Positions 15,959 through 24,931 of a DNA stretch of 64,000 nucleotides are shown here, in pieces; within the stretch, counting starts at the first letter, position 1; each line of letters starts with the position of its first letter. Position numbers and translations under genes: made by a program. The notes under the pieces are model-generated. The model was given only the letters and a program-made list of their open reading frames with translations, was not told the origin of the DNA and ran no database searches. Origin of the DNA: Saccharothrix algeriensis (lineage in GTDB: Bacteria > Actinomycetota > Actinomycetes > Mycobacteriales > Pseudonocardiaceae); NCBI RefSeq assembly GCF_016907655.1, contig NZ_JAFBCL010000001.1:3196001-3260000 (forward strand), given 5' to 3'.

Positions 15959-16830
15959 AGCAGGCCCAGCTCTTCCAGGTCGGTGATGGGGTCGTCCAGC
16001 GAGCACGAGCCGTAGGAGGCGAACACCCCGCGCACGGCGTGCGAGGCTTGGTCGGACAGGCCGTCGGCCTCGGCGGCCAGCGCCTCGGCGTCGGAGGACG
16101 ACAGCGCGCCGCGCACGTCGCCGCCGGACAGCGCCCGCGCGGTGGCCACGAGCAGGTTCAGGAACCCGTGGTGGGTGAACCCGGTCTCGGTGTCGGTGTA
16201 GCGGACGGCGTGGTGCAGCCCGGCGGTGGCCTTGAAGGCGACGCCGCCGCCCGAGACCACCGACAGGAAGTCGGCGACCTCGTCCACGCTCGGGAAGTTC
16301 TCCCTGGAGAGGCCGCCGCAGCGCAGCTTGGGCCAGCTGCCGTGCTCGATGACGCGGCGCACGCCGTCGAGCCACTCGGCCCCGCCGCGGCGCGGTTCCA
16401 CGACGCGGATCACGTCCTCGGGCACGAACTCGGAGACGCGTTCCAGCCACACCTCGTCCACGTCGGACGGCGCGGGCATCTCGACCATGCGCAGCGCGAG
16501 CAGCTCGCTGCGTGATTCGACGATCGACACGGCTTTGGGCACACCACCCAGGCCGGTGTCGATGACCAGCGAGAGGGCGATCGGCTTGACCGGCTTCACC
16601 TTGATCAGCTCGGTGATCAGCTCGGCGAGACGGGACGCGGGGCACAGGAACAACCCCACCGCACCCGCCCAGTCCCCGACGCGTGCGTCGAGGTGACCGC
16701 GAACCGCGTCGGGCATCGTCGCGTTGCCCGGCGGGAACAGCGCGGCGTCGTCGACGAGCCTCGCGAGCAGGGGCGGAGTGCCGCGTGGACCGGGCGCACG
16801 GAGTTCGAAGGCGCTTGACACGGCTGACAC
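15955..16830 (-). CDS. Unknown protein coupled to fumarylacetoacetase
   Basis: A 291-residue soluble protein with no family I can name. It has a conserved-looking start (PPLLARLVDDAALFPPGNAT), an alternation of strands and helices with Gly-rich turns (KLRCGGLSRENFPSVDEV, GGGVAFKATAGLHHAVRY), and no signal peptide or membrane segment. The pattern, including a late KATAGLHH motif, is reminiscent of a TIM-barrel enzyme, but this is weak. It is first in the operon with fahA (4-nt overlap) and iclR and divergent from hmgA, so a role in homogentisate catabolism is likely. GTG 16830 or 16821 starts it. Confidence 0.75.
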
Positions 16831-16890
16831 GCTAGTGGCGTACCGGTCAATGAACAAAGATGTCCGACTACCGAACGCCCGGAGTGAACG
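16831..16890. promoter_or_regulatory. Divergent promoter region of the homogentisate genes
   Basis: Only 60 nt separate the starts of the fahA operon and hmgA. This is relatively AT-rich (GGTCAATGAACAAAGATG) and is the natural place for control by the IclR regulator. No clear palindrome was found. GGAGTGA precedes the hmgA ATG. Confidence 0.4.
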
Positions 16891-18066
16891 ATGGCGTACT
16901 ACCGCCAGGTGGGTGAGATCCCCCGAAAGCGCCACACCCAGTTCCGCACCCCGGAAGGCGGGTTGTACGCGGAGGAGCTGATGGGCGTGGAGGGCTTCTC
17001 GGCCGACTCGGCCCTGCTCTACCACCGCCACCTGCCCACGGCGATCGTCGACGCCGTGACCGTCGAGGACACCAGGGGCGCCCTGACGCCGAACCTGCCG
17101 CTGAAGCCGCGCGCCTTCAAGACCCAGGACCTGACCTGGTCGGGCGACGTGGACGCGGTCACCGGCCGCCGCCGGCTGTTCGGCAACGCGGACGTGACGA
17201 TCGGCTTCGTCGCCGCGAACGCGCCCAGCCCGCTCTACCGCAACGCCGCCGGCGACGAGCTGCTGTACGTGCAGACGGGCGAGGGCGTCGTGGAGACCAT
17301 CTACGGCGCGCTCGCGGTCGGCGAGGGCGACTACGTGGTGCTGCCGACGTCCTGCACCTACCGCGTGGTGCCGTCCCGGCCGATGAACATCCTCGTGCTG
17401 GAGGCCACCGGGCACATCGGACCGCCGAAGCGCTACCTGTCGGCCAAGGGCCAGTTCCTGGAGCACTCGCCGTACTGCGAGCGCGACATCCGCGGGCCGT
17501 CCGAGCCGCTGCTGGTCGACGGGGAGGACGTCGAGGTCCTCGTGCGGCACCGCGCGGGCCTGACCAGGTTCACCTACGCCAACCACCCGTTCGACGTCGT
17601 GGGCTGGGACGGCTGCCTGTACCCGTGGGTGTTCCACATCCGCGACTTCGAGCCGATCACCGGCCGCGTGCACCAGCCGCCGCCGGTGCACCAGACGTTC
17701 GAGGGCCCCAACTTCGTGGTGTGCTCCTTCATGCCGCGCAAGGTCGACTACCACCCGCTGGCCGTGCCGGTGCCGTACAACCACGCCAACGTCGACTCCG
17801 ACGAGCTGATGTTCTACGTGGGCGGCAACTACGAGGCCCGCAAGGGCTCCGGCATCGGCGTCGGGTCGCTGTCGCTGCACCCGTCGGGCTGCACGCACGG
17901 GCCGCAGCCGGGCGCGGTGGAGGCGTCGCTGGGCGCGGAAGCCTTCGACGAGACGGCGGTCATGGTCGACACGTTCCGCCCGCTGGACCTGGGCGAGGCC
18001 GCGCTCGCGGCGGAGGACCGCCGCTACGCGTGGTCGTGGGCCCGCAGGGGTCCCGACCTGGGGTGA
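16891..18066 (+). CDS. hmgA: Homogentisate 1,2-dioxygenase
   Basis: This non-haem Fe(II) cupin dioxygenase opens the ring of homogentisate to maleylacetoacetate. The conserved iron-site region VPVPYNHANVDSDELMFYVG, GNYEARKGSGIG and SLSLHPSGCTHGPQPG (last His ligand) is intact. The protein is 391 aa, typical of the shorter actinobacterial form. GGAGTGA lies 3 nt before the ATG. It is divergent from the fahA operon. Confidence 0.94.
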   Translation: MAYYRQVGEIPRKRHTQFRTPEGGLYAEELMGVEGFSADSALLYHRHLPTAIVDAVTVEDTRGALTPNLPLKPRAFKTQDLTWSGDVDAVTGRRRLFGNADVTIGFVAANAPSPLYRNAAGDELLYVQTGEGVVETIYGALAVGEGDYVVLPTSCTYRVVPSRPMNILVLEATGHIGPPKRYLSAKGQFLEHSPYCERDIRGPSEPLLVDGEDVEVLVRHRAGLTRFTYANHPFDVVGWDGCLYPWVFHIRDFEPITGRVHQPPPVHQTFEGPNFVVCSFMPRKVDYHPLAVPVPYNHANVDSDELMFYVGGNYEARKGSGIGVGSLSLHPSGCTHGPQPGAVEASLGAEAFDETAVMVDTFRPLDLGEAALAAEDRRYAWSWARRGPDLG

Positions 18067-18105
18067 TCCGCTCCTTGTCGGTGCTCGCCGCTACCTTCGG
18101 CGGTC

Positions 18106-19386
18106 ATGGACGCACAGGCGGTTCTGGGACTGGCCCCGGACGACCGGGTGGCGAGCAGCGCCGCCCGGTTGGCGGGGTCGTCCGGCTGGTCGGGGTCCGG
18201 CCGCAGCGCCGCGGCCCTGTGGGGGCTGTGCGCGGGCAGCGGCCGGACCCCTTATCGCGTCTGCGTCGACCTGGCCGACCGGGCGACGAAGTGCTCCTGC
18301 CCGTCCCGGAAGTTCCCGTGCAAGCACGCGCTGGCGCTGCAGCTGCGTGACGCGCGCGAGCCGCTGGCCCCCGGCGAGCCGCCCGACTGGGTGGCCGAGT
18401 GGCTGGGGCGGCGGCAGCGGGCCGAGGCGCCGGCCGACGCGTCGCCGGAGGCCGGGCTGCGCCGGGCCCGCGCGAAGGAGAAGACGGCCCGCGACCGGGC
18501 GGAGGCGGTGCGCGGCGGCGTGGCCGGCCTGGGCGACTGGCTGGCCGACGTCGCGGGCGCGGGCATCGCCGGGCTGCCCGCGCGGGACGCGGCCTGGTGG
18601 CGCGCCATCGGCGCGCGGATGGTCGACGCGCAGGCCAAGGGCCTGGCGTCGGCGGTGGAGGAGCTGCGGTCGGCGGTCGCCGCGGGCGGCCCGGGGTGGG
18701 CGCACGAGGCGGCCGACCGGCTGGGCGGGCTGCACCTGCTGGTGCGGCTGGCCGGCGGCGAGCCGGCCGCCGCGTCGGAGGTGGTGCGCCGTCGGCTCGG
18801 GTTCTCCGTCGCCGAGGAGGAGGTGCGGTCCGGGCCGGGCTGGTCGGACCGCTGGCTGCCGCTGCTGCGCCTGGAGACCGACGACGGCCTGGTGCGCACG
18901 GTCCGGCAGTGGGTGTGGGGCCGGGCGCACGGCTGGGTCGTGGCGGTGCGGCACGCGGGCGGCGGCGCGCGGCCCGTCCCGCCGCTGCCGCACGGCGTGG
19001 AGGTGCGGGGCGTGCTGCACCCGTACCCCGGCGCCGCGCCGCTCCGGGTGGCGGTGGGCGAGCCGGTGGCCGAGGTCCCGGCCGAGCCGGTGGCCGCGCC
19101 CGCGGACTGGCGGTCGGCGCTGGCGGGCGCGGCGGAGCGCCTGGTCGCCGACCCGTGGCTGCGCCTGCACCCGCTGGGGTGCGGTCCGGTGCGGCTGACG
19201 GCGGGCGCGGAGCACCTGGTGGACGGGACGGGGCGCGGCCTGCCGGTGCGCGCCGACCCGGCGCTGGACCAGGCGATCGCGATGACCGGCGGCGAGCCGT
19301 TCGACGCCTGGGGGCTGTGGGACGGCCGCGCGCTGCGGCTGGGCGCGGTCGCCGAGCCGGGCCACCCGCCGGAGGTCGTGGGATGA
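18106..19386 (+). CDS. SWIM zinc finger protein
   Basis: The SWIM zinc motif CSCPSRKFPCKHALAL (CxCx(n)CxH) is at residues about 65-80. The remaining 340 residues are helical, Arg/Ala-rich and without recognised catalytic motifs. SWIM fingers bind DNA or proteins. It is the first gene of a tightly packed operon with DUF5691, MoxR, DUF5682 and VWA genes. TACCTT lies 8 nt before the ATG, so the operon promoter is probably here. Its stop overlaps the next frame (ATGA at 19383). Confidence 0.85.
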   Translation: MDAQAVLGLAPDDRVASSAARLAGSSGWSGSGRSAAALWGLCAGSGRTPYRVCVDLADRATKCSCPSRKFPCKHALALQLRDAREPLAPGEPPDWVAEWLGRRQRAEAPADASPEAGLRRARAKEKTARDRAEAVRGGVAGLGDWLADVAGAGIAGLPARDAAWWRAIGARMVDAQAKGLASAVEELRSAVAAGGPGWAHEAADRLGGLHLLVRLAGGEPAAASEVVRRRLGFSVAEEEVRSGPGWSDRWLPLLRLETDDGLVRTVRQWVWGRAHGWVVAVRHAGGGARPVPPLPHGVEVRGVLHPYPGAAPLRVAVGEPVAEVPAEPVAAPADWRSALAGAAERLVADPWLRLHPLGCGPVRLTAGAEHLVDGTGRGLPVRADPALDQAIAMTGGEPFDAWGLWDGRALRLGAVAEPGHPPEVVG

Positions 19387-19838
19387 CCACCCGCCGCACC
19401 GCTCCGGGCGCCACCCGCACCGGTCGGGGGGCCGCTCCCGCACACCACCGGGCCTGCCGGCCCACCGCGCCGGGCGCCGCCGCCGACCACCGCGAGGCAG
19501 CTCCGACGCGCCACCCCGCGCACCGGCCCACCACTCCGGGCGCCGCCGCCGCACACCACCGCACGACCACACCGGCGCACCACCACCCCCGCGCCACCAC
19601 GCACCCCGACCCGCGCCACCCCCGACCCGACGCGCCGGTCACCGCGCACCACCGCCCGCACCACCCCCGACCCACCTCGCCAGGCACCACGCACCACCAC
19701 CCGCGCCGCCCCCGACCTGCCGCGCCGGTCACCGCGCACCATTACCCCCGCACCGCCACGCCGGTCGCCACCCGCCCCGGAGGCGGCGCGCCGGCCACCG
19801 GGACCACCCCCGCCGACCACCGGGAGGCAGCGCCGTGA
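19383..19838 (+). CDS. Low-complexity His/Arg/Pro-rich frame coupled to both neighbours
   Basis: A 151-codon frame begins with an ATG overlapping the SWIM stop (ATGA) and ends with a TGA overlapping the GTG of the DUF5691 gene (GTGA). It encodes degenerate repeats such as TAHHRPHHPRP and TTHHHPRRPRPAAPV, rich in His, Arg, Pro, Thr. No domain is recognisable. It may be a translated histidine-rich protein, or a repeat expansion that split an original direct overlap between the two conserved genes: MTTR at its start echoes MSTR at the DUF5691 start. Confidence 0.35.
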   Translation: MTTRRTAPGATRTGRGAAPAHHRACRPTAPGAAADHREAAPTRHPAHRPTTPGAAAAHHRTTTPAHHHPRATTHPDPRHPRPDAPVTAHHRPHHPRPTSPGTTHHHPRRPRPAAPVTAHHYPRTATPVATRPGGGAPATGTTPADHREAAP

Positions 19839-21268
19839 GCACCAGGACCGAGTGGGACGAGGCGGTGCAGGCCCTGCTCCTCGGCGCGCACCGCTCGGGC
19901 GTCGAGCCGGCCGAGCTGCTGGACCGCTGCGCGGCCCTGGGCGTCGCCGCGCACGCCGCCCGCCTGCCGCCCGTCGTCGACGCGCCGCCGCTGGCCCCGG
20001 CCCCCGCGGCCGCGGACCGGGTGGCCGACCGACCGGCCCGCGCCGTGCTGGCGCAGGTCCTCGCCCTGGACGACCAGATCCTGCTGACCGAGTGGTGCGG
20101 CGCGGCGGCCCGCGCGGGCCTGGTCGCCGCCCCCCGGGAGCTGCCGACCCTCCTCGGCCTCGCCACCACCCACCCCGGCCTGCGCCAGGCGGTCGCCGGG
20201 GTCCTCGGCGCGCGGGGCCGCTGGCTGGCCTCCGTGCGCCCCGGCTGGGCGTGGGCGGCCGAGGCCGCGGTCGCCGACCGCGTCGACCTGGAGGCGGCGC
20301 TGGACCTGCCCGGGGCGAGCCGGCTCGCCGCCCTGCGCCGCGCCCGCCTCGCCGACCCGGACGCCACCCGGCGCTTCCTCGCCGGGCAGTTCGCCGCCCA
20401 GCGCCGCGCGACCGACCGCCAGGCCCTGGTCGGCGCCCTGGAGGCCGGGCTGTCCCCGGCCGACGAGCCGCTGCTCGAACAGGCCCTGGACGACCGCGCG
20501 ATCGGCGTGCACGACGAGGCGCTGCGGCTGCTGCGCGCGCTGCCCGGCTCCGGCCTCGCCGCGCGGGCCGCCGAGCGCCTGCACCGCGGCCTGTGGCTGA
20601 CCGCCGACGGCTTCGACGTGCAGGACGACGAGCTGTGGACCGAGCCGGCCCCGGAGCCGGACGAGGCGCGCGACCTGATGCGCGACGGCTCGGAGACCGG
20701 CGTGGCCGGGCGGCTGCGGGGCGCGGCGGCCAGCGTCCCGCCCGCCCACTGGACGACCCGCCTGGGCGTCGACGACCGCGGCGCGGCCCGCGAGCTGGAG
20801 CGCGGCCCGTGGGCGTCGGCCCTGCTGCGGGGCGTGGCGCAGCGGCTGCGCTCGGCGGTGGACGCCACGCCGTGGGCGGTGGCCGCGACCCGCGCGCTGA
20901 CCGGCATGGAGCAGCTGGACATGCTGGCCGCGCTGCCGCCGGACCTGGCCGCCCGGACCATCGCCGAGGTCTCCCGCGACTGGAACTACGACCTGCTCGA
21001 CCACGCCTGCTCGCAGCTGCCGGGCCCGTGGTCCGCGCGGGCGACCGAGGACCTGCTGGACCGCTACGCCCGGACCCGCGACCCGAGGTGGCGGGCGGGC
21101 CGTCCGCCCGCCGTGCTGCTGGCGCGCGGCGACGCGGAGGTGCTGGGCGCGCACTGGTCCCGCATCACCGGGCGCTGGCCCGAGCACACCTCGGACCTCG
21201 ACGTGCTCCGCCTGCGGATGCAGCTGCGCGACGCCTTCGCCACCCGACCGGAAGGACCACGACCGTGA
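19835..21268 (+). CDS. DUF5691-like helical protein
   Basis: A 477-residue, almost all-helical protein with HEAT-like alternation of Leu/Ala-rich helices and no catalytic motif. Representative segments are TEWDEAVQALLLGAHRSG, RPARAVLAQVLALDDQILL and WNYDLLDHACSQLPGPWSAR. Position between a SWIM protein and a MoxR ATPase fits the DUF5691 family; the name is from memory of gene order, not a search. It overlaps the MoxR start by 4 nt (GTGA at 21265). A scaffold or substrate-adaptor role for the ATPase is a guess. Confidence 0.7.
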   Translation: MSTRTEWDEAVQALLLGAHRSGVEPAELLDRCAALGVAAHAARLPPVVDAPPLAPAPAAADRVADRPARAVLAQVLALDDQILLTEWCGAAARAGLVAAPRELPTLLGLATTHPGLRQAVAGVLGARGRWLASVRPGWAWAAEAAVADRVDLEAALDLPGASRLAALRRARLADPDATRRFLAGQFAAQRRATDRQALVGALEAGLSPADEPLLEQALDDRAIGVHDEALRLLRALPGSGLAARAAERLHRGLWLTADGFDVQDDELWTEPAPEPDEARDLMRDGSETGVAGRLRGAAASVPPAHWTTRLGVDDRGAARELERGPWASALLRGVAQRLRSAVDATPWAVAATRALTGMEQLDMLAALPPDLAARTIAEVSRDWNYDLLDHACSQLPGPWSARATEDLLDRYARTRDPRWRAGRPPAVLLARGDAEVLGAHWSRITGRWPEHTSDLDVLRLRMQLRDAFATRPEGPRP

Positions 21269-22347
21269 CCACCGAGACCGTGCTGCGCCCCGCCGCGGAG
21301 CAGCAGTACGCCGCCGAACTGGCGGCCCTGGCCGAGGCGGACGACCGCCCGCGCCCGCCGCGCTGGCGGATGTCGCCGCAGGCGGTGGTCCGCTACGTGC
21401 TGGGCGGCGCGCTCCCGGACGGCACCGTGATCACGCCCAAGTACGTGGGCGACCGCCGCCTGGTGGAGATCGCCGTCGGCACGCTGGTCACCGACCGCGC
21501 CCTGCTGCTGATCGGCGTGCCGGGCACCGCGAAGTCGTGGCTGTCGGAGCACATCGCGGCGGCGGTGAGCGGCGACTCGACGCGGGTCGTCCAGGGCACG
21601 GCGGGCACCGGCGAGGACGCCGTCCGCTACGGCTGGAACTACGCCCGGCTGATCGCGGAGGGCCCGAGCGAGGACGCGATCGTCCCCAGCCCGGTGATGA
21701 CGGCGATGCGGCTGGGCGCGGTGGCCCGCGTCGAGGAGCTGACCCGGATGCCCGCCGAGGTGCAGGACTCGTTCATCACGATCCTGTCGGAGAAGGCGCT
21801 GCCGGTGCCGGAGCTGGGCATCCAGGTGCAGGCCGTGCCGGGCTTCACGGTCATCGCGACCGCCAACGACCGGGACCGGGGCGTCAACCAGATGTCCTCC
21901 GCCCTGGCCCGCCGGTTCAACACCGTCGTCCTGCCGCCGCCCGCCAGCGAGGACGACGAGGTGCGCATCGTCTCGACCCGCGCCGCGCAGCTGGGCCGCG
22001 CCCTGGAGCTGCCGGCCGAGCCGCCCGCGCTGGAGGAGGTGCGCCGGGTGGTGCGGATCTTCCGCGAGCTGCGCACCGGGACCACCGCCGACGGCCGCAC
22101 CCAGCTCAAGCGGCCCAGCGGCAGCCTGTCCACGGCCGAGGCGATCTCCGTGATCACCAGCGGCATGGCGCTGGCCGGCCACTTCGGCGACGGCACGATC
22201 ACCGCCGACGAGCTGGCGTCCGGGCTGCTCGGCGCGGTGGTCAAGGACCGCGTCTCGGACGCCGCCGCGTGGCAGGAGTACCTGGAGGCGGTCGTGAAGG
22301 AGCGCGCCGACTGGCGCGACCTGTACCGCGCGTGCCAGGACCGCTGA
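21265..22347 (+). CDS. MoxR-type AAA+ ATPase
   Basis: Walker A is GVPGTAKS (residues 84-91). The Walker B position reads VARVEELTRM (about 153-162), with Glu-Glu where most relatives have Asp-Glu. Sensor 1 is in FTVIATAND (about 194-202), and the Arg finger region is SALARRFN (212-219). Length 360 aa. MoxR ATPases act with VWA proteins as chaperones that remodel or load metal into partner proteins (for example RavA-ViaA). Here the VWA partner is three genes downstream. Coupled by GTGA to the previous gene and by TGATG to the next. Confidence 0.9.
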   Translation: MTTETVLRPAAEQQYAAELAALAEADDRPRPPRWRMSPQAVVRYVLGGALPDGTVITPKYVGDRRLVEIAVGTLVTDRALLLIGVPGTAKSWLSEHIAAAVSGDSTRVVQGTAGTGEDAVRYGWNYARLIAEGPSEDAIVPSPVMTAMRLGAVARVEELTRMPAEVQDSFITILSEKALPVPELGIQVQAVPGFTVIATANDRDRGVNQMSSALARRFNTVVLPPPASEDDEVRIVSTRAAQLGRALELPAEPPALEEVRRVVRIFRELRTGTTADGRTQLKRPSGSLSTAEAISVITSGMALAGHFGDGTITADELASGLLGAVVKDRVSDAAAWQEYLEAVVKERADWRDLYRACQDR

Positions 22348-24527
22348 TGGCCCGGGACCTGCCCGGGCGGGTGACGCTGCTCGGCATCCGCCACCACGGC
22401 CCCGGTTCGGCCCGCATGGTCGAGGCGACCCTGCGCCGCACCGCGCCGCGGCTGGTCCTGGTCGAGGGTCCGCCCGAGGGCGACGCGCTGCTGGCCCACG
22501 TCCCCGACCTGACGCCGCCCGTGGCGCTGCTGCTGCACGACGAGGCGGAGCCGGCGAGCGCGGCGTTCTGGCCGTTCGCCGCCTTCTCCCCGGAGTGGCG
22601 GGCGGTGGTGTGGGCGCACGCGAACGGGGTGCCGGTCCGGTTCTTCGACCTGGCCGCCGCCGCGACCCTGGCCGAGGAGCCGGGCGGGCGCGGCCGGGCG
22701 TCGCTGGACCCGCTGGGCACGCTCGCCGAGGCCGCGGGCTTCGACGACCCTGAGCGCTGGTGGGAGGACGTGGTCGAGCACCACACCGACCCGGCGGACC
22801 TGGCGGAGGCGGTCGCGGAGGCGATGACGGCGCTGCGCGAGGAGTTCGCCGACGAGGTGGACGACCGGACGCTGCTGCGCGAGGCGGCGATGCGGCAGAA
22901 CCTGCGGCGGGCGCTCAAGGACACCGACGGGCCGATCGCGGTGGTCTGCGGCGCGTGGCACGTGCCCGCGCTGCGCGCCCTGCCGCCCGCGTCGGCCGAC
23001 GCCGCGCTGCTGAGGGGCCTGCCGCGCAGGAAGGTCTCCGGCACCTGGGTGCCGTGGAGCCACGGCAAGCTGGCGACCGCGTCCGGCTACGGCGCGGGCG
23101 TCGCCTCGCCCGGCTGGTACGAGCACCTGTGGGAGTGCGCCGAGCGGGGCGACGCGGTGGCGCGCTGGTTCTCCCGCGCGTGCGCCGTGCTGCGCGCCGA
23201 GGACCTCCCGGCCTCCACCGCGAGCGCGGTGGAGGCGGTGCGCCTGGCCGACGCCCTGGCCGCCCTGCGCGGCCGGCCGTCGCCCGGCCTGTCGGAGGTG
23301 CTGGAGGCGGCGCGCGCCGTGCTGTGCGACGGCGGCCAGGCGCCGCTGGACCTCGTGCACGACCGGCTGGTGGTCGGCGAACGCCTCGGCGAGGTCGGCG
23401 CGGACGTCCCGACCTCCCCGCTGGCCGCGGACCTCGCCCGGCTGACCAGGCGGCTGCGGCTGCCGCCGAGCGCGACGCCCCGGCAGGTCCGCCTCGACCT
23501 GCGCAAGGACACCGACCGCGAGCGCTCCCGGCTCCTGCGCCGGCTGGAGGTCCTGGACGTCCCCTGGGGCACGCCGGACACCACCAGGACGATCGGCACG
23601 TTCGCCGAGGCGTGGCAGCTGCACTGGCGGCCGGAGTTCGCGGTCGCCCTGGCCTCCGCCGCCCGCCACGGCACCACGGTGGAGGCCGCGGCGGGGCGGG
23701 TCCTGGAGCTGCGCGCGGCCGGCGCGACGCGGGTGGTCGACGCCGCCGGGGCCCTGGGCCGCGCGGTGGGCTGCGAGATCCCGTCGGCCGTCGCCGCGGC
23801 CCGCGCGGCCCTGGACCGCTGCGCCGCGGCGGCGACCGACGCGCTGGAGCTGCTGTCCGCGCTGCCGGACCTGGCGACCACCGTCCGCTACGGGTCGGTG
23901 CGGGGCACCGACCCGGAGCTGCTGCGGGTGGCGCTGCACGGCCTGCTGAACCGGGGCGCGGTGGGCCTGCCGACGGCGTGCCGGAACGTGGACGACGACA
24001 CGGCCGAACGCGCCGTCGCGGTCGTGGACGGCGCGGACGAGGCGGTGCGCCTGGCCGCCGACGACGCGCACCGCGAGACCTGGCGCCGGGCCCTGGAGTC
24101 GCTGGTGGCCATGCCGGGGGCGCACGGCCTGCCGACCGGCCGCGCGACCAGGCTGCTGTGGGAGTCCGGCGCGCTGGACTCCGACGCGGTGGCCGCCCGG
24201 CTGCACCGGGCGGTCGCCCCGACCGCCGGCGCGACCGCGTTCGTGGCGGGCTTCCTCCGGGGCTCGGCCGCGCTGCTCACCGCCGACCCGAAGCTGTTCG
24301 GCGTGGTGGACGACTGGCTGAGCGGCCTGCCCGCACCGGACTTCGAGGCCGCGCTCCCGCTGCTGCGCAAGGCGGTCGCGGAGTTCAGCCCACCGGAACG
24401 CCGGATGCTCGGCGACCGCGTCCGGGGCGCCGCCCGGGGCGCGGTCGCCGACGCCGACTGGGACGAGGACCTGGCCACCCGCCTGGCCGACCACGTCCGG
24501 GCCCTCCTGGCGGGCGCCCGCCCATGA
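22347..24527 (+). CDS. DUF5682-like protein with TraB/EreA-like N-terminus
   Basis: A 726-residue protein. The first 210 residues carry LLGIRHHGPGS (H16-H17), LVLVEGPPEGD (E40), LLREAAMRQNL (R178-E179) and VCGAWHVPAL (H205). This GxxH...E...RE..M...GxxH series resembles the TraB/PrgY, ChaN and erythromycin-esterase fold, suggesting hydrolase or metal-dependent chemistry. The rest is helical with no known motif. It sits between the MoxR and VWA genes, overlapping MoxR by 1 nt. Family assignment is by gene order and motif reading; function unproven. Confidence 0.78.
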   Translation: MARDLPGRVTLLGIRHHGPGSARMVEATLRRTAPRLVLVEGPPEGDALLAHVPDLTPPVALLLHDEAEPASAAFWPFAAFSPEWRAVVWAHANGVPVRFFDLAAAATLAEEPGGRGRASLDPLGTLAEAAGFDDPERWWEDVVEHHTDPADLAEAVAEAMTALREEFADEVDDRTLLREAAMRQNLRRALKDTDGPIAVVCGAWHVPALRALPPASADAALLRGLPRRKVSGTWVPWSHGKLATASGYGAGVASPGWYEHLWECAERGDAVARWFSRACAVLRAEDLPASTASAVEAVRLADALAALRGRPSPGLSEVLEAARAVLCDGGQAPLDLVHDRLVVGERLGEVGADVPTSPLAADLARLTRRLRLPPSATPRQVRLDLRKDTDRERSRLLRRLEVLDVPWGTPDTTRTIGTFAEAWQLHWRPEFAVALASAARHGTTVEAAAGRVLELRAAGATRVVDAAGALGRAVGCEIPSAVAAARAALDRCAAAATDALELLSALPDLATTVRYGSVRGTDPELLRVALHGLLNRGAVGLPTACRNVDDDTAERAVAVVDGADEAVRLAADDAHRETWRRALESLVAMPGAHGLPTGRATRLLWESGALDSDAVAARLHRAVAPTAGATAFVAGFLRGSAALLTADPKLFGVVDDWLSGLPAPDFEAALPLLRKAVAEFSPPERRMLGDRVRGAARGAVADADWDEDLATRLADHVRALLAGARP

Positions 24528-24931
24528 CCCGCCACCCGCCGCCCGGCCGGCGCGCCGCACCCCGGCGCCCGGCGCCGGGCCCGCCGGCCCGGCCCCACGC
24601 GACGCGCGAACACCCGACCATGCCCCACGCGACGCACGAGCACCCGGCTCGACCTCACACAACGCGCGAACACCCGACCGGGTCCCACGCGACGCGCGAA
24701 CACCCGACCAGGCCGCAGGCGACGCGCGAACACCCGGCCCGCCCCCACACGACGCGCGAACACCCGACCGGGTCGCGGGCGACGCGCCGGCCCGCACCGC
24801 GGGCCCCGGGCCGGGGGCGCGGAGCCCCACCCCCGCCCGCCGGCCCCCGACCCCGACCGCGCCCCGGTGCGCGGACGAGCGCCGGGGGCTCCCCCGCCCC
24901 CACCCGCCACCGGACCGAGGAGACGCCGTGA
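24524..24931 (+). CDS. Low-complexity frame of 10-residue repeats, coupled to both neighbours
   Basis: A 135-codon frame starts at an ATG overlapping the DUF5682 stop (ATGA) and stops at a TGA overlapping the VWA start (GTGA). Its centre is six copies of a 10-residue unit like HATREHPTxP; the ends are Pro/Arg-rich. This mirrors the coupled frame at 19383-19838. Translation is plausible because ribosomes could pass from gene to gene, but a neutral repeat expansion is equally possible. Confidence 0.35.
   Translation: MTRHPPPGRRAAPRRPAPGPPARPHATREHPTMPHATHEHPARPHTTREHPTGSHATREHPTRPQATREHPARPHTTREHPTGSRATRRPAPRAPGRGRGAPPPPAGPRPRPRPGARTSAGGSPAPTRHRTEETP
24596..24775. repeat. Six 30-bp tandem repeats
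   Basis: Units begin at 24596, 24626, 24656, 24686, 24716 and 24746, with a partial seventh. The consensus contains GACGCGCGAACACCCG. There are no spacers, so it is not a CRISPR array. The 30-bp period keeps the reading frame. Confidence 0.9.

Noticed and set aside
16831..16890. Defined IclR operator
   Set aside because: No clear inverted repeat could be picked in the 60-nt divergent region, so only the region is listed.
24596..24775. CRISPR-like array of 30-bp repeats
   Set aside because: The units are directly adjacent with no spacers and no cas genes nearby; they keep a reading frame.
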